This document shows, piece after piece, positions 48,975-56,609 of a DNA stretch of 64,000 nucleotides (position 1 is the first letter of the stretch; the number at the start of each line of letters is the position of its first letter). Below the pieces are notes generated by a model. That model was not told the origin of the DNA. It ran no database searches and saw only the letters and a list, made by a program, of their open reading frames with translations. A program made the translations under genes and the position numbers. Origin of the DNA: Bradyrhizobium oligotrophicum S58 (GTDB taxonomy: Bacteria; Pseudomonadota; Alphaproteobacteria; Rhizobiales; Xanthobacteraceae). The stretch spans positions 1,612,001 to 1,676,000 of the forward strand of contig NC_020453.1 of NCBI RefSeq assembly GCF_000344805.1, in the 5' to 3' direction.

Positions 48975-51212
48975 ATGTTCCAGAGCAGCATCAAGTCTGA
49001 GCGTCACGCTGCGGTCGTCGACGCGGCGGTCGGGCGCCTTGCAACAATCGGCCTTGCGCAACGACCTGATCCGGAGCGGCTCGACGTGTCGCAGCTTCCG
49101 CCGCCGGACCACCTTGCCAGGCTGCTGGCGGAGATCGCCTCGATCTGGGATCGCCAGCGCGGCGATCCGGTACGTGCCGGCGCGAGCGCAACTGATGACA
49201 TCGACAGTCCTGAGACGCTGATTTCCTTCGCCGCAACCAACGGCATCGACGTCGTGTTCGAAAACCGCCTGGTGGCCTCGCTTTCGGCGGAAGACTTTCC
49301 GGCGGTCATGCTGACCAACGAGGGCTTGGGGCGCATGCTGCTCACGCGCCGCGGACGCAAATTCATCGCCCAGCACGGCAGCCGGAACTATTCGATCGAC
49401 AAGGATGCGCTCGCGGCCGAAGAGGCCGGCACGCTGTTTCTGGTACGGCCGCGCGGCATCGTGCCGCCGGACAATCCGGCAGAGACCGTCGCCGAGCCGG
49501 CGTCCTCGGAGACAAGCGATCCGGTTCGCGGAATCCTCGCGTTCATGACCGGCCGGCATCGCAAGATGCTGATCGAGCTTCTGGTCGCGGCGGCATTTTC
49601 GAACCTGATGCTGCTGGCGCTGCCGGTCTATTCCGGCTTGGTATTCGATCGGGTGATCCCGCACTCCGCGTTCGACACGCTGTGGGCGATTTCGATCGGC
49701 GTCACCTTGGCGTTACTGGCGGACCTCGCCGTTCGCTGGGTTCGCATGAAGATCCAGGACTCGCTGGCGAGTTCGGCCAGTGCCGCCATCCAGGGCTCGG
49801 TCATCAGGCGGCTGCTGCAGGCAAAAATGGTCGAGGCGCCGCGCTCGTCCGGTGCGATCACGCTCCGCCTGCGCCATCTCGATGCGATGACGCAGCTGAT
49901 CCCCCAGCTCGTCACCGGCGTGCTGATCGACGTTCCCTTCCTGCTGATCGTGTTCACGCTGCTCTGGCTGAATGGCGGTGCGGTCGTGCTGGCGCCGTTG
50001 CTGGGCATCGGCGCGCTGGCGGCGCTGCATCACTGGACGAGCCTCGGTTCCGAAGCCGAGCAGAAGCGTTCGACCACATTGCTGCAGCTTCAGACCAATC
50101 GCCTGAACGAGGCGGTCGAGGTGCTCGAGACGATCAAGTCGACCCGCACCGAGCTCCGCGTCCTGAACCGCTTCGAGCGGATCTTCGACGAATACGCCTA
50201 TTCGACCCATCTGTCGCGGCTGTATCAGGGGTTCGCGGCCTATGCGAACGTCACGGTCGGGCAGATGATGGTCGCGGTCGTGCTCGTGATCGGCGTCTAT
50301 CAAGTGTCCGCCGGGGACATGACGATCGGCGGTCTCTCCACCTGCTCGCTCTTGATCGGCCGCGTGATCAGCCCGATCGGACAGCTGATTGCCGTCCTGC
50401 ATCGCACCTTGCAGAGTCGCGCGCTGCTGAGGTCGCTTGCGAGCGAAACCCGACATCAGAGCGAGACCGCGGGCGATGAAAGCGGTGCGCTGCATAAGCC
50501 CGGACAATGCGCGTTGCGGCTGCAGAGCGTTGCCTTCTCCTATCCAGCCCAGAGCACGCGGCAGATCGACAATCTGACCACGACCATTCAGCCCGGCGAG
50601 CGCGTGGCCATCGTCGGCCGGTCCGGGTCAGGAAAGTCGACGCTGCTGCGGCTGATCGCCAGGTTTGCCGAGCCCGATCGCGGCTCGATCCTGCTCGACG
50701 GGTTCGATGTGCGTCAGTATGAGCCGTCGGAGCTCCGCAAGGCGCTGGGCTATATGGGCCAGGGCCCGGGGATCGTCGAGGACACCCTGATGAGAAACCT
50801 GATGCTCGGGCAGCAGGAGATCGATCCGGAACATTTCCATGACGTCATGAAGCTGACCGGCATCTCCGATTTCGCCGCAACGCATCCGCAGGGCTTCGGG
50901 ATGAATGTCGGCCCGCGCGGCGAGCGGCTGTCCGGCGGCGAGCGCCAGTCGGTGGCGCTGGCCCGGATCCTGCTCTCTGATCCCAAGGTGCTGCTGCTCG
51001 ACGAGCCGACGGCGTCGATGGACACGATGCTCGAGGCGCGGCTGGTCAGGAACATCGGAAAATTCATCGGCGACCGGACGCTGATCGTCGCCACCCACCG
51101 CGCGCCGGTGCTGCAGTTGGTCGATCGCCTGATCTGGCTCGAGGGCGGCAAGGTCATGGCCGACGGGCCGAAGGCCGAGGTGTTGAAGCGCATGTCCGGC
51201 GCAGCCGCCTGA
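48975..51212 (+). CDS. HlyB-type ABC exporter (permease-ATPase) of type I secretion
   Basis: This 745-residue half-transporter has an N-terminal domain (about 1-165) resembling a C39-like domain but lacking a catalytic Cys in the usual place, as in HlyB. A six-helix membrane domain follows (about 195-480, starting LIELLVAAAFSNLMLLALPV). The ATPase has Walker A GRSGSGKST (548-556), Q-loop Gln596, signature LSGGERQ (652-658), Walker B VLLLDEP (672-678) and H-loop His708. Such proteins export RTX substrates through HlyD and TolC, using an uncleaved C-terminal signal. It is divergent from hlyD over 84 bp and lies beside the giant substrate gene. No leader peptidase activity is expected. Confidence 0.9.
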   Translation: MFQSSIKSERHAAVVDAAVGRLATIGLAQRPDPERLDVSQLPPPDHLARLLAEIASIWDRQRGDPVRAGASATDDIDSPETLISFAATNGIDVVFENRLVASLSAEDFPAVMLTNEGLGRMLLTRRGRKFIAQHGSRNYSIDKDALAAEEAGTLFLVRPRGIVPPDNPAETVAEPASSETSDPVRGILAFMTGRHRKMLIELLVAAAFSNLMLLALPVYSGLVFDRVIPHSAFDTLWAISIGVTLALLADLAVRWVRMKIQDSLASSASAAIQGSVIRRLLQAKMVEAPRSSGAITLRLRHLDAMTQLIPQLVTGVLIDVPFLLIVFTLLWLNGGAVVLAPLLGIGALAALHHWTSLGSEAEQKRSTTLLQLQTNRLNEAVEVLETIKSTRTELRVLNRFERIFDEYAYSTHLSRLYQGFAAYANVTVGQMMVAVVLVIGVYQVSAGDMTIGGLSTCSLLIGRVISPIGQLIAVLHRTLQSRALLRSLASETRHQSETAGDESGALHKPGQCALRLQSVAFSYPAQSTRQIDNLTTTIQPGERVAIVGRSGSGKSTLLRLIARFAEPDRGSILLDGFDVRQYEPSELRKALGYMGQGPGIVEDTLMRNLMLGQQEIDPEHFHDVMKLTGISDFAATHPQGFGMNVGPRGERLSGGERQSVALARILLSDPKVLLLDEPTASMDTMLEARLVRNIGKFIGDRTLIVATHRAPVLQLVDRLIWLEGGKVMADGPKAEVLKRMSGAAA

Positions 51213-51462
51213 CGCGCCTCGGTAGAGCGGGGTGGTCCGACGGCGCAACAGCTTGTCAACCCCTTCGCGTCAATCCCGGGCTGCGTCGTCCGGTCGTAAG
51301 TACCCCGCGCGAACAACGAGGCGGTTCGTATCGATTCAACGGAGCCCGGCCTGCGCTCACCGGTCGAGGGTCGACCTCCCGCTCAGTTGCCTCCGCCATG
51401 CCGAAGTTGCAGACATCGGGCCGTTCGGTATCCTCGCCGATCCCGTTCCCGATGCGCCGACT

Positions 51463-52314
51463 TCAAGACGCAAGCCCGAGCAGGGCCCGCCCCACCTCGA
51501 TCCTGATCAGGTTGGCCCGGTAGTCCGCCGAGGCGTATCGGTCCGAAAGGCACTGAGTGGACTCGCTGGCCAATCTGGCGGCTTGCTCGATAGTCTCGCG
51601 CGAGAGTGCTTTGCCGATCAGAAAATCGACCGCATCATGACTGGCGAAAGCGCGGTTTGCGGCACCCGTGATGCCCACGGTCGCCGCAGTCACAACCCCC
51701 TTCGTCAGGCATATGCCGGCCGCAACACCGACCACGGCAAAGCCGCTCGCTGGATGGCGGATCTTTCGGTAGGCGAAGCGCATGCCTGAGGCCGGCTTGC
51801 GGATATGAAGCGCGGTGAGAACTTCGTCCTGCTCGAGGACCGTCGAGAAAATGTCGACGAAGAAGTCCGTCGCCGCCACGCGTCTGGCGTTTGAGCCGGC
51901 AATCTCGATCTCCGCCTGCAACGCCACGGCGATCGCCGGCCAGTCCGCCGCGGGATCGGCATTCGCGAGCGAGCCGCCGATCGTACCCCGGTTTCTGACC
52001 TGAGGGTCGGCGATCAAACGGGCTGTCTCCCGGAAGATCGGCAGCTCAGCATTCAGCGGCTCGGACGCAAGCAACTCGGCATGCGTCGTCAGTGCGCCGA
52101 TCCTGATCGTGTCGCCGCTTATCTCGATTCCCCTCAATTCAGCAATGCTGCCGATATCGACCAGGCGGTTTGGTGAGGCCAAGCGGAGCTTGAGCGCTGG
52201 AAGAAGCGTGTGGCCGCCGGCGACCAGTTTTGTTCCGTCAGGATCATCCTGCAAGAACCCGATTGCCTCGGTGAGCGAAGCAGCACGAACGTAGTCGAAG
52301 GCTGCGGGGATCAT
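51463..52314 (-). CDS. coxM: FAD-binding subunit of a xanthine dehydrogenase/CO dehydrogenase-type hydroxylase (CoxM-like)
   Basis: The 283-residue protein opens with IPAAFDYVRAASLTEAI and carries both FAD-binding loops of the medium subunit: VAGGHTLLPALKLRLASP (about 31-48) and RNRGTIGGSLANADPAAD. It passes electrons from the small subunit's iron-sulfur clusters to the acceptor. Its ATG overlaps the stop of the large subunit gene by 4 bp (ATGA at 52311-52314). It is the last gene of the minus-strand operon. The gene symbol is by homology; CO oxidation is not implied. Confidence 0.9.
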   Translation of the reverse strand: MIPAAFDYVRAASLTEAIGFLQDDPDGTKLVAGGHTLLPALKLRLASPNRLVDIGSIAELRGIEISGDTIRIGALTTHAELLASEPLNAELPIFRETARLIADPQVRNRGTIGGSLANADPAADWPAIAVALQAEIEIAGSNARRVAATDFFVDIFSTVLEQDEVLTALHIRKPASGMRFAYRKIRHPASGFAVVGVAAGICLTKGVVTAATVGITGAANRAFASHDAVDFLIGKALSRETIEQAARLASESTQCLSDRYASADYRANLIRIEVGRALLGLAS

Positions 52315-54683
52315 CGGGTTGCTCCGTTGCGCGCGTCCCTGACCGCCGCCCAGACGCGAGGAGGCGTCAACGGCATGTCGAGGTGCTTGATGCCAAAGGG
52401 GGACAAGGCGTCGAGAACGGCGTGGACCATACAGGGCGGCGCTGCGATTGAGCCGCTTTCGCCGATACCTTTGACGCCGATTGGATTGGTCGGTGACGGC
52501 GTCACCTGGAACACAGATCGGATATTCGGCACGTGCTCGGCGCGCGGGACGGCATAGTCGAGCAGTGAGCCGGTCAGGAGCTGTCCGTTGTCGGGATCGT
52601 AGCTCACCTCCTCGTAGATCGCCTGCGCGATACCCTGCACGACGCCGCCATGGATCTGACCGGCGGCGAGCAGCGGATTGACCAGGGTGCCGACATCATC
52701 GACGGCGACGTAGTCGAGGATATCGACAATTCCGGTTTCCGGATCGACTTCGACGTAAGCGAGGTGAACGCCGGATGGCGACCCCATCCCTGTCGGATCG
52801 TAAAACACGGTCTCGTCGAGGCCAGGAGCGACATTGTGCGGAAGCTTGTGACCGAGATATGCCATGCGGGCGACCGCCGCGAAGGTCACGGGCTTGATGT
52901 CGGTACCTGGCACGCTGAACACGCCCGCCAAATAAGCAACGTCCTTTTCGTCGACTTCCAGCAGGCCCGCTGCGATTTTTTTCGCCTTGTCCACGACACG
53001 CAGGGAAGACACGTGAACGCTGGAGCCGCCGACGGCCATGGACCGCGAATTGAAGGTGCCGTGGCCCGCCTGCACCTGGCGGGTATCACCCTGGACGACG
53101 TCGATGTTCTCGATCGGAATCTGCAGCACATCTGCGGCGATCTGGGACAATGATGTGAGGTGCCCGTGTCCCTGGCTCATGGAGCCAGAAAAGATCGTGA
53201 CGCGGCCGCTGGAGTCGACACTCACACGCGCACTTTCCCAGCCGCCGCGATCGAACCCCATAAGGGACAGGCGCCGCGACGGCGCCATGCCGCACATATG
53301 CGTGTAGGCGGCCACGCCTATGCCCCGGTAGGCGCCCTTGGCGCGCAATTCATTCTGCTCCTTGCGTCGGCCCTCATAGTCGAAAGCGGCGAGCGCCTTT
53401 TCGAGCAGGCCCTGGTAGTTCCCGCTGTCATACATCACGGCGTGGCTGCCGTAGGGCCGATAGGGGAACTCGGCCTGCTGGATGAAATTCCTGCGCCTCA
53501 CTTCAACCTGATCGAGATCCAGATGCCGGGCCACCGCGTCTATCGCGCGCTCCGCGATGTATGCGCCCTCCGGGCGGCCGTAACCCCGGTAGGCATCCAC
53601 CGGGACGGTATTGGTAACAACGACGCGGGAGATCGCTTCGTAATTTTCGATCCTGTAGGTCCCGGTGCCGAAATGGATCGTGTTCGCGGTCGGACCGCCG
53701 CTTGCCATGTTGGAAAGATATGCACCGACGTTGCCCAGCGTCTCGACTCTCAGGCCCAGCACGACGCCATCGTTCTTAAACGCGATCTCGAGGTTTTCGG
53801 TATGAGCGCGTCCATGGCTGGTTGATTGATGGCTCTCGGAGCGGGTTTCCCACCATTTGACCGGCGCGCCGAGCTCGCGCGCGAGATGGGGGCAGAGCAG
53901 ATCCTCCGGGTAGAGGTGCATCTTCGCGCCGAAGCCGCCTCCGATGTCCGGCGCGACGATCCGCAGCTGATGTTCAGGGAAGCCGATGGTCTCCGCGATC
54001 CAACGTCGGTGCATGTGCGGGACTTGGCTGCCGATATACACGGTCAGCGTGTCATCCGGCTCGGGAGTGGCGACGATCGAGCGGGTCTCCATGCACGTCG
54101 GGATCAGACGGTTGTTGATCACGCGCAAGCTGATGACATGATCGGCTTCGCGAGCGGCCTTCTCATAATCGCCGCCGCGGACCTTGTAGATCGTGGTGAC
54201 GTTGTTGGGGACGTTGTCGTGGAGCTGCGGCGCGTGCTCCTGGATGGCGGCCTCCTCATCGGTGACCGACGGCAGCGCCTCGTACGCGACCTCGATCAGG
54301 TCCAGCGCGTCGTAGGCCTCGGCAAGCGTTTCCGCCACGACCACGGCGACACATTCGCCGACAAAGCGCACTCGGTCGGTGGCAACCACCGGCCGGAACG
54401 GCACCTTGGTTCCAGGAATGATCCAGTTGGGGACGATCGGCCCCAGTTTGCCAACGAGCTCCCTGCCGGAAACCGCGAGGCGAACGCCGGCTGCGGATCT
54501 GGCGGGCTCGAGATTGACGTGCTTGATGTCTGCGTGCGCATGCGGAGATCGCAGCACCGCCATGTACAGCAGGCCCGGCAGCCTCACATCATCGACGTAG
54601 CGGCCCTTGCCGGTGAGAAGCTTGAAATCTTCGCGGCGCTTGAGCGGCTGGCCGACGTATCGGTTGAGAGGCATGTCATTCAT
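52311..54683 (-). CDS. coxL: Molybdopterin-binding large subunit, CO dehydrogenase/xanthine dehydrogenase family (CoxL-like, form II-type)
   Basis: The ATG at 54683 gives 790 residues; the open frame further upstream is antisense-type extension over the small-subunit gene. The start overlaps the coxS stop (ATGA). Family motifs are YVGQPLKRREDFKLLTGKG (N-terminus), PDIGGGFGAKMHLYPED (Moco domain), AYRGYGRPEGAY (active-site loop) and VKGIGESGSIAAPP, with the catalytic Glu. The loop is of the AYRGxGR type and lacks the Cys-containing motif of true form I CO dehydrogenase. It is therefore more likely an aldehyde, heterocycle or unknown hydroxylase. The operon holds all three subunits but no maturation genes. 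Confidence 0.9.
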   Translation of the reverse strand: MNDMPLNRYVGQPLKRREDFKLLTGKGRYVDDVRLPGLLYMAVLRSPHAHADIKHVNLEPARSAAGVRLAVSGRELVGKLGPIVPNWIIPGTKVPFRPVVATDRVRFVGECVAVVVAETLAEAYDALDLIEVAYEALPSVTDEEAAIQEHAPQLHDNVPNNVTTIYKVRGGDYEKAAREADHVISLRVINNRLIPTCMETRSIVATPEPDDTLTVYIGSQVPHMHRRWIAETIGFPEHQLRIVAPDIGGGFGAKMHLYPEDLLCPHLARELGAPVKWWETRSESHQSTSHGRAHTENLEIAFKNDGVVLGLRVETLGNVGAYLSNMASGGPTANTIHFGTGTYRIENYEAISRVVVTNTVPVDAYRGYGRPEGAYIAERAIDAVARHLDLDQVEVRRRNFIQQAEFPYRPYGSHAVMYDSGNYQGLLEKALAAFDYEGRRKEQNELRAKGAYRGIGVAAYTHMCGMAPSRRLSLMGFDRGGWESARVSVDSSGRVTIFSGSMSQGHGHLTSLSQIAADVLQIPIENIDVVQGDTRQVQAGHGTFNSRSMAVGGSSVHVSSLRVVDKAKKIAAGLLEVDEKDVAYLAGVFSVPGTDIKPVTFAAVARMAYLGHKLPHNVAPGLDETVFYDPTGMGSPSGVHLAYVEVDPETGIVDILDYVAVDDVGTLVNPLLAAGQIHGGVVQGIAQAIYEEVSYDPDNGQLLTGSLLDYAVPRAEHVPNIRSVFQVTPSPTNPIGVKGIGESGSIAAPPCMVHAVLDALSPFGIKHLDMPLTPPRVWAAVRDARNGATR

Positions 54684-55171
54684 GCTTTCTGTTCCCTCGA
54701 GGCAACCGACCCAACAGCGCGGACGATGTTGTTGTAGCCGGTACAACGGCAAATATTGCCACCCAGTCCCTGCCGGATCTCCGTTTCGCTCGGCTTCACG
54801 TGATCTCGGAGGATCTGCCGGGCGCTCATCACCATGCCTGGCGTGCAGAAGCCGCATTGCAGCGCATGATGTTCGTGGAAGGCGGCCTGCATCGGATCGA
54901 GGGGGACGGCAGGCGTCGATAGGCCTTCGATCGTGTTGATGGACCGTCCATCGGCCATCACCGCCAGAATGGTGCAGGACTTTACAGCCTGTCCGTCCAG
55001 CTCGACGGTGCAGGCACCACATTGCGACGTGTCGCAGCCAACATGCGTGCCCGTCAGGGACAGATCCTCCCTTATGAGGTGGACCAGCAATCTCCGCGCT
55101 TCGACGGCGACAGTCTTGCGGGCGCCGTTGATTTCCAAGGTCACAACATGACGTTTTTCAGAACCGGGCAT
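54680..55171 (-). CDS. coxS: (2Fe-2S) small subunit of the CoxSML-type hydroxylase
   Basis: The 163-residue product has Cys46, Cys51, Cys54 and Cys66 for the ferredoxin-type cluster and Cys106, Cys109, Cys141 and Cys143 for the second (QCGFCTPGM ... CRCTGY). No signal peptide is seen, so this hydroxylase is probably cytoplasmic, unlike IorAB. It starts 10 bp after the 238-aa gene and overlaps coxL by 4 bp. Confidence 0.92.
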   Translation of the reverse strand: MPGSEKRHVVTLEINGARKTVAVEARRLLVHLIREDLSLTGTHVGCDTSQCGACTVELDGQAVKSCTILAVMADGRSINTIEGLSTPAVPLDPMQAAFHEHHALQCGFCTPGMVMSARQILRDHVKPSETEIRQGLGGNICRCTGYNNIVRAVGSVASREQKA

Positions 55172-55181
55172 GACACCCTCC

Positions 55182-55898
55182 TCAGGAAAACCTGATATTG
55201 CCGATGTCGATGGCCACAGCGATCATGTCCCGGATCGGAGTGCCGTCGGCGTGTCGGAGATAGGCGCGGCGTCGGGTGGCAATCTTGATACCTTCGAAGT
55301 CGCGATAGTCGGACGTGTAGTGCGCGCTTGGAACGCCGCCGCTGACGTCGGCAAAATAATCGAGCCTTGCGATCAGACCGTTGTCGTCGACATGGAACAC
55401 CTTCTCGCGCGAGTGTGTGGCGATTGACTCCGGAAAAGTGACTTTCAGGCGGCGCCACGTCTGATGGTCTTCAATCCAGGGTTCGATCTCTTCGGCCGTA
55501 AAGCCCTGCATCGCGAGTAAAAAGGGGGCATTGAGGTAGTTCCACATCGCATAGCCGCTGAAATAAGCGAGATGGAGATCGTCCCAGGGTGTTGCCGGCG
55601 TATGGCCCGCAAATGCATCGCGCGGATTGGCGCGCTGCTTAATGCGCTTGCCATCGTCGGTGTCGATTGCGACCAGGTCAGGACGATACGAGCTGCGCAG
55701 GCCCTCGGCCGTGAAGGGCTCGTAGCTGAGCTCTTGTTGGGCGAGATCGGCGGTAACGCGAACCTTCCTCAGCGCGTTCGGCCAGCCCTTGCGGGCCCAG
55801 AGGGCGCCGACGATCGACATGTCGCCTTCAATTGTCCGGAAGCGCTTCCAGTGCGCGGCGCCGTGGGCCTTCAGAACCAGATCGAGCAGGTCAGACAT
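55182..55898 (-). CDS. Conserved-type protein of unknown function (238 aa), first gene of the coxSLM operon
   Basis: The ATG at 55898 follows a GGAGA-like RBS. The protein opens with SDLLDLVLKAHGAAHWKRF, followed by GDMSIVGALWARKGWP. Later segments (DDLHLAYFSGYAMWNYLN, VFHVDDNGLIARLDY) read like beta strands of a soluble sheet protein. There is no signal or membrane segment. It is the promoter-proximal gene before coxS and faces the HxlR regulator across two AT-rich operator candidates. It could assist the hydroxylase or act on its substrate; I cannot name a function. Confidence 0.7.
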   Translation of the reverse strand: MSDLLDLVLKAHGAAHWKRFRTIEGDMSIVGALWARKGWPNALRKVRVTADLAQQELSYEPFTAEGLRSSYRPDLVAIDTDDGKRIKQRANPRDAFAGHTPATPWDDLHLAYFSGYAMWNYLNAPFLLAMQGFTAEEIEPWIEDHQTWRRLKVTFPESIATHSREKVFHVDDNGLIARLDYFADVSGGVPSAHYTSDYRDFEGIKIATRRRAYLRHADGTPIRDMIAVAIDIGNIRFS

Positions 55899-55917
55899 GG
55901 CGGCATCTCCCGTGACA

Positions 55918-55948
55918 TTTTATAACTCTAATAATAAGAGTTATAAAA
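55918..55948. promoter_or_regulatory. Perfect 12-bp palindromic operator candidate for the HxlR regulator
   Basis: TTTTATAACTCT (55918-55929) and AGAGTTATAAAA (55937-55948) are exact inverted repeats around AATAATA. It lies 20 bp before the start of the 238-aa gene and coxSLM, in strikingly AT-rich DNA. A second related half-palindrome is at 55988-56006. Confidence 0.65.
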
Positions 55949-55987
55949 ACGCAAGCCCTTGGCGGGGAATTGCGCCGGCCATCTAAT

Positions 55988-56006
55988 TACTCTAATAATA
56001 ATAGTG
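55988..56006. promoter_or_regulatory. Second, imperfect operator candidate next to the HxlR start
   Basis: TACTCT, the same AATAATA spacer, then ATAGTG repeat the core of the 55918 site with a degenerate right arm. It sits just before the HxlR gene and could give autoregulation. Confidence 0.5.
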
Positions 56007-56025
56007 ACTTATGAGGGTGGGCGCG

Positions 56026-56517
56026 ATGCGGTCGAATAGCTTTGAGGGAATGGCGTGCTCGATTGCCGGTGTGCTCGATGCTGTTGGCGACCGCTGGGCC
56101 ATGTTGATCCTGCGCGATCTCTCGCTGGGGCTGAGCAGATATGAGGAATTGCGGAAGTCGACCGGGATCACGCATGCGACACTGTCGGACCGTCTCCGGC
56201 ATTTGGAAGAACACGAGTTGATCGAGCGGCGGCAGTATCAGACGGGCCCGGATCGCTACGAATACATTCTCACGCGAAGGGGGTGGGACGTTGTGCTGGT
56301 GATTCAGGCGCTTGCCCAGGTCGGCGACAAGTGGGCCGTTGCTGGCGATGCTGGGCCGCCGCTCAGATTCGTCAACAGGAACAGCGGGCGTCCGGTGAAG
56401 GTCGCGCTGGTCGACGAAAAGTCAGGGGAGGTGGTGCGGCTCAGAGACGTCCGGCCGCAGGCCGGGCCGGGGGCCGACGATCTGGTGCGTTGGCGATTGA
56501 GCAAGTTCACGGCCTGA
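56026..56517 (+). CDS. HxlR-family winged-helix transcriptional regulator
   Basis: I prefer the ATG at 56026 (163 residues, GAGGG upstream) to the ATG at 56011, which has no RBS. The HxlR pattern is clear: CSIAGVLDAVGDRWAMLILRDL, then RYEELRKSTGITHATLSDRL and a wing with GPDRYEYILTRRG. A C-terminal extension of ~70 residues follows (RFVNRNSGRPVKVALVDEKS). Members usually sense small molecules or redox state and bind palindromes near their own promoter. It is divergent from the coxSLM operon, with two matching operator candidates between the starts, so it very likely controls that operon. Confidence 0.9.
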   Translation: MRSNSFEGMACSIAGVLDAVGDRWAMLILRDLSLGLSRYEELRKSTGITHATLSDRLRHLEEHELIERRQYQTGPDRYEYILTRRGWDVVLVIQALAQVGDKWAVAGDAGPPLRFVNRNSGRPVKVALVDEKSGEVVRLRDVRPQAGPGADDLVRWRLSKFTA

Positions 56518-56567
56518 CCGTTCAAAAATGCCGGAGGGGCCGATAGTAAGCTGCTCGGAGGAGGGCT

Positions 56568-56594
56568 GGCGAGCGGTCTCAGGTGCCGCTCGCC
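56568..56594. terminator. Perfect 9-bp hairpin between convergent HxlR and thiolase genes
   Basis: GGCGAGCGG (56568-56576) and CCGCTCGCC (56586-56594) enclose a 9-nt loop, just inside the 92-bp gap of two converging genes. No T run follows on either strand. Confidence 0.5.
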
Positions 56595-56609
56595 CATCAC
56601 CCATTCCGG

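Noticed and set aside
48891..49664. N-terminal extension of HlyD over the exporter gene
   Set aside because: Antisense to the exporter's N-terminal domain; HlyD homology starts after the GTG at 48890.
52311..54683. True aerobic CO dehydrogenase
   Set aside because: The active-site loop reads AYRGYGR and lacks the form I Cys motif; only the broader hydroxylase family is supported.
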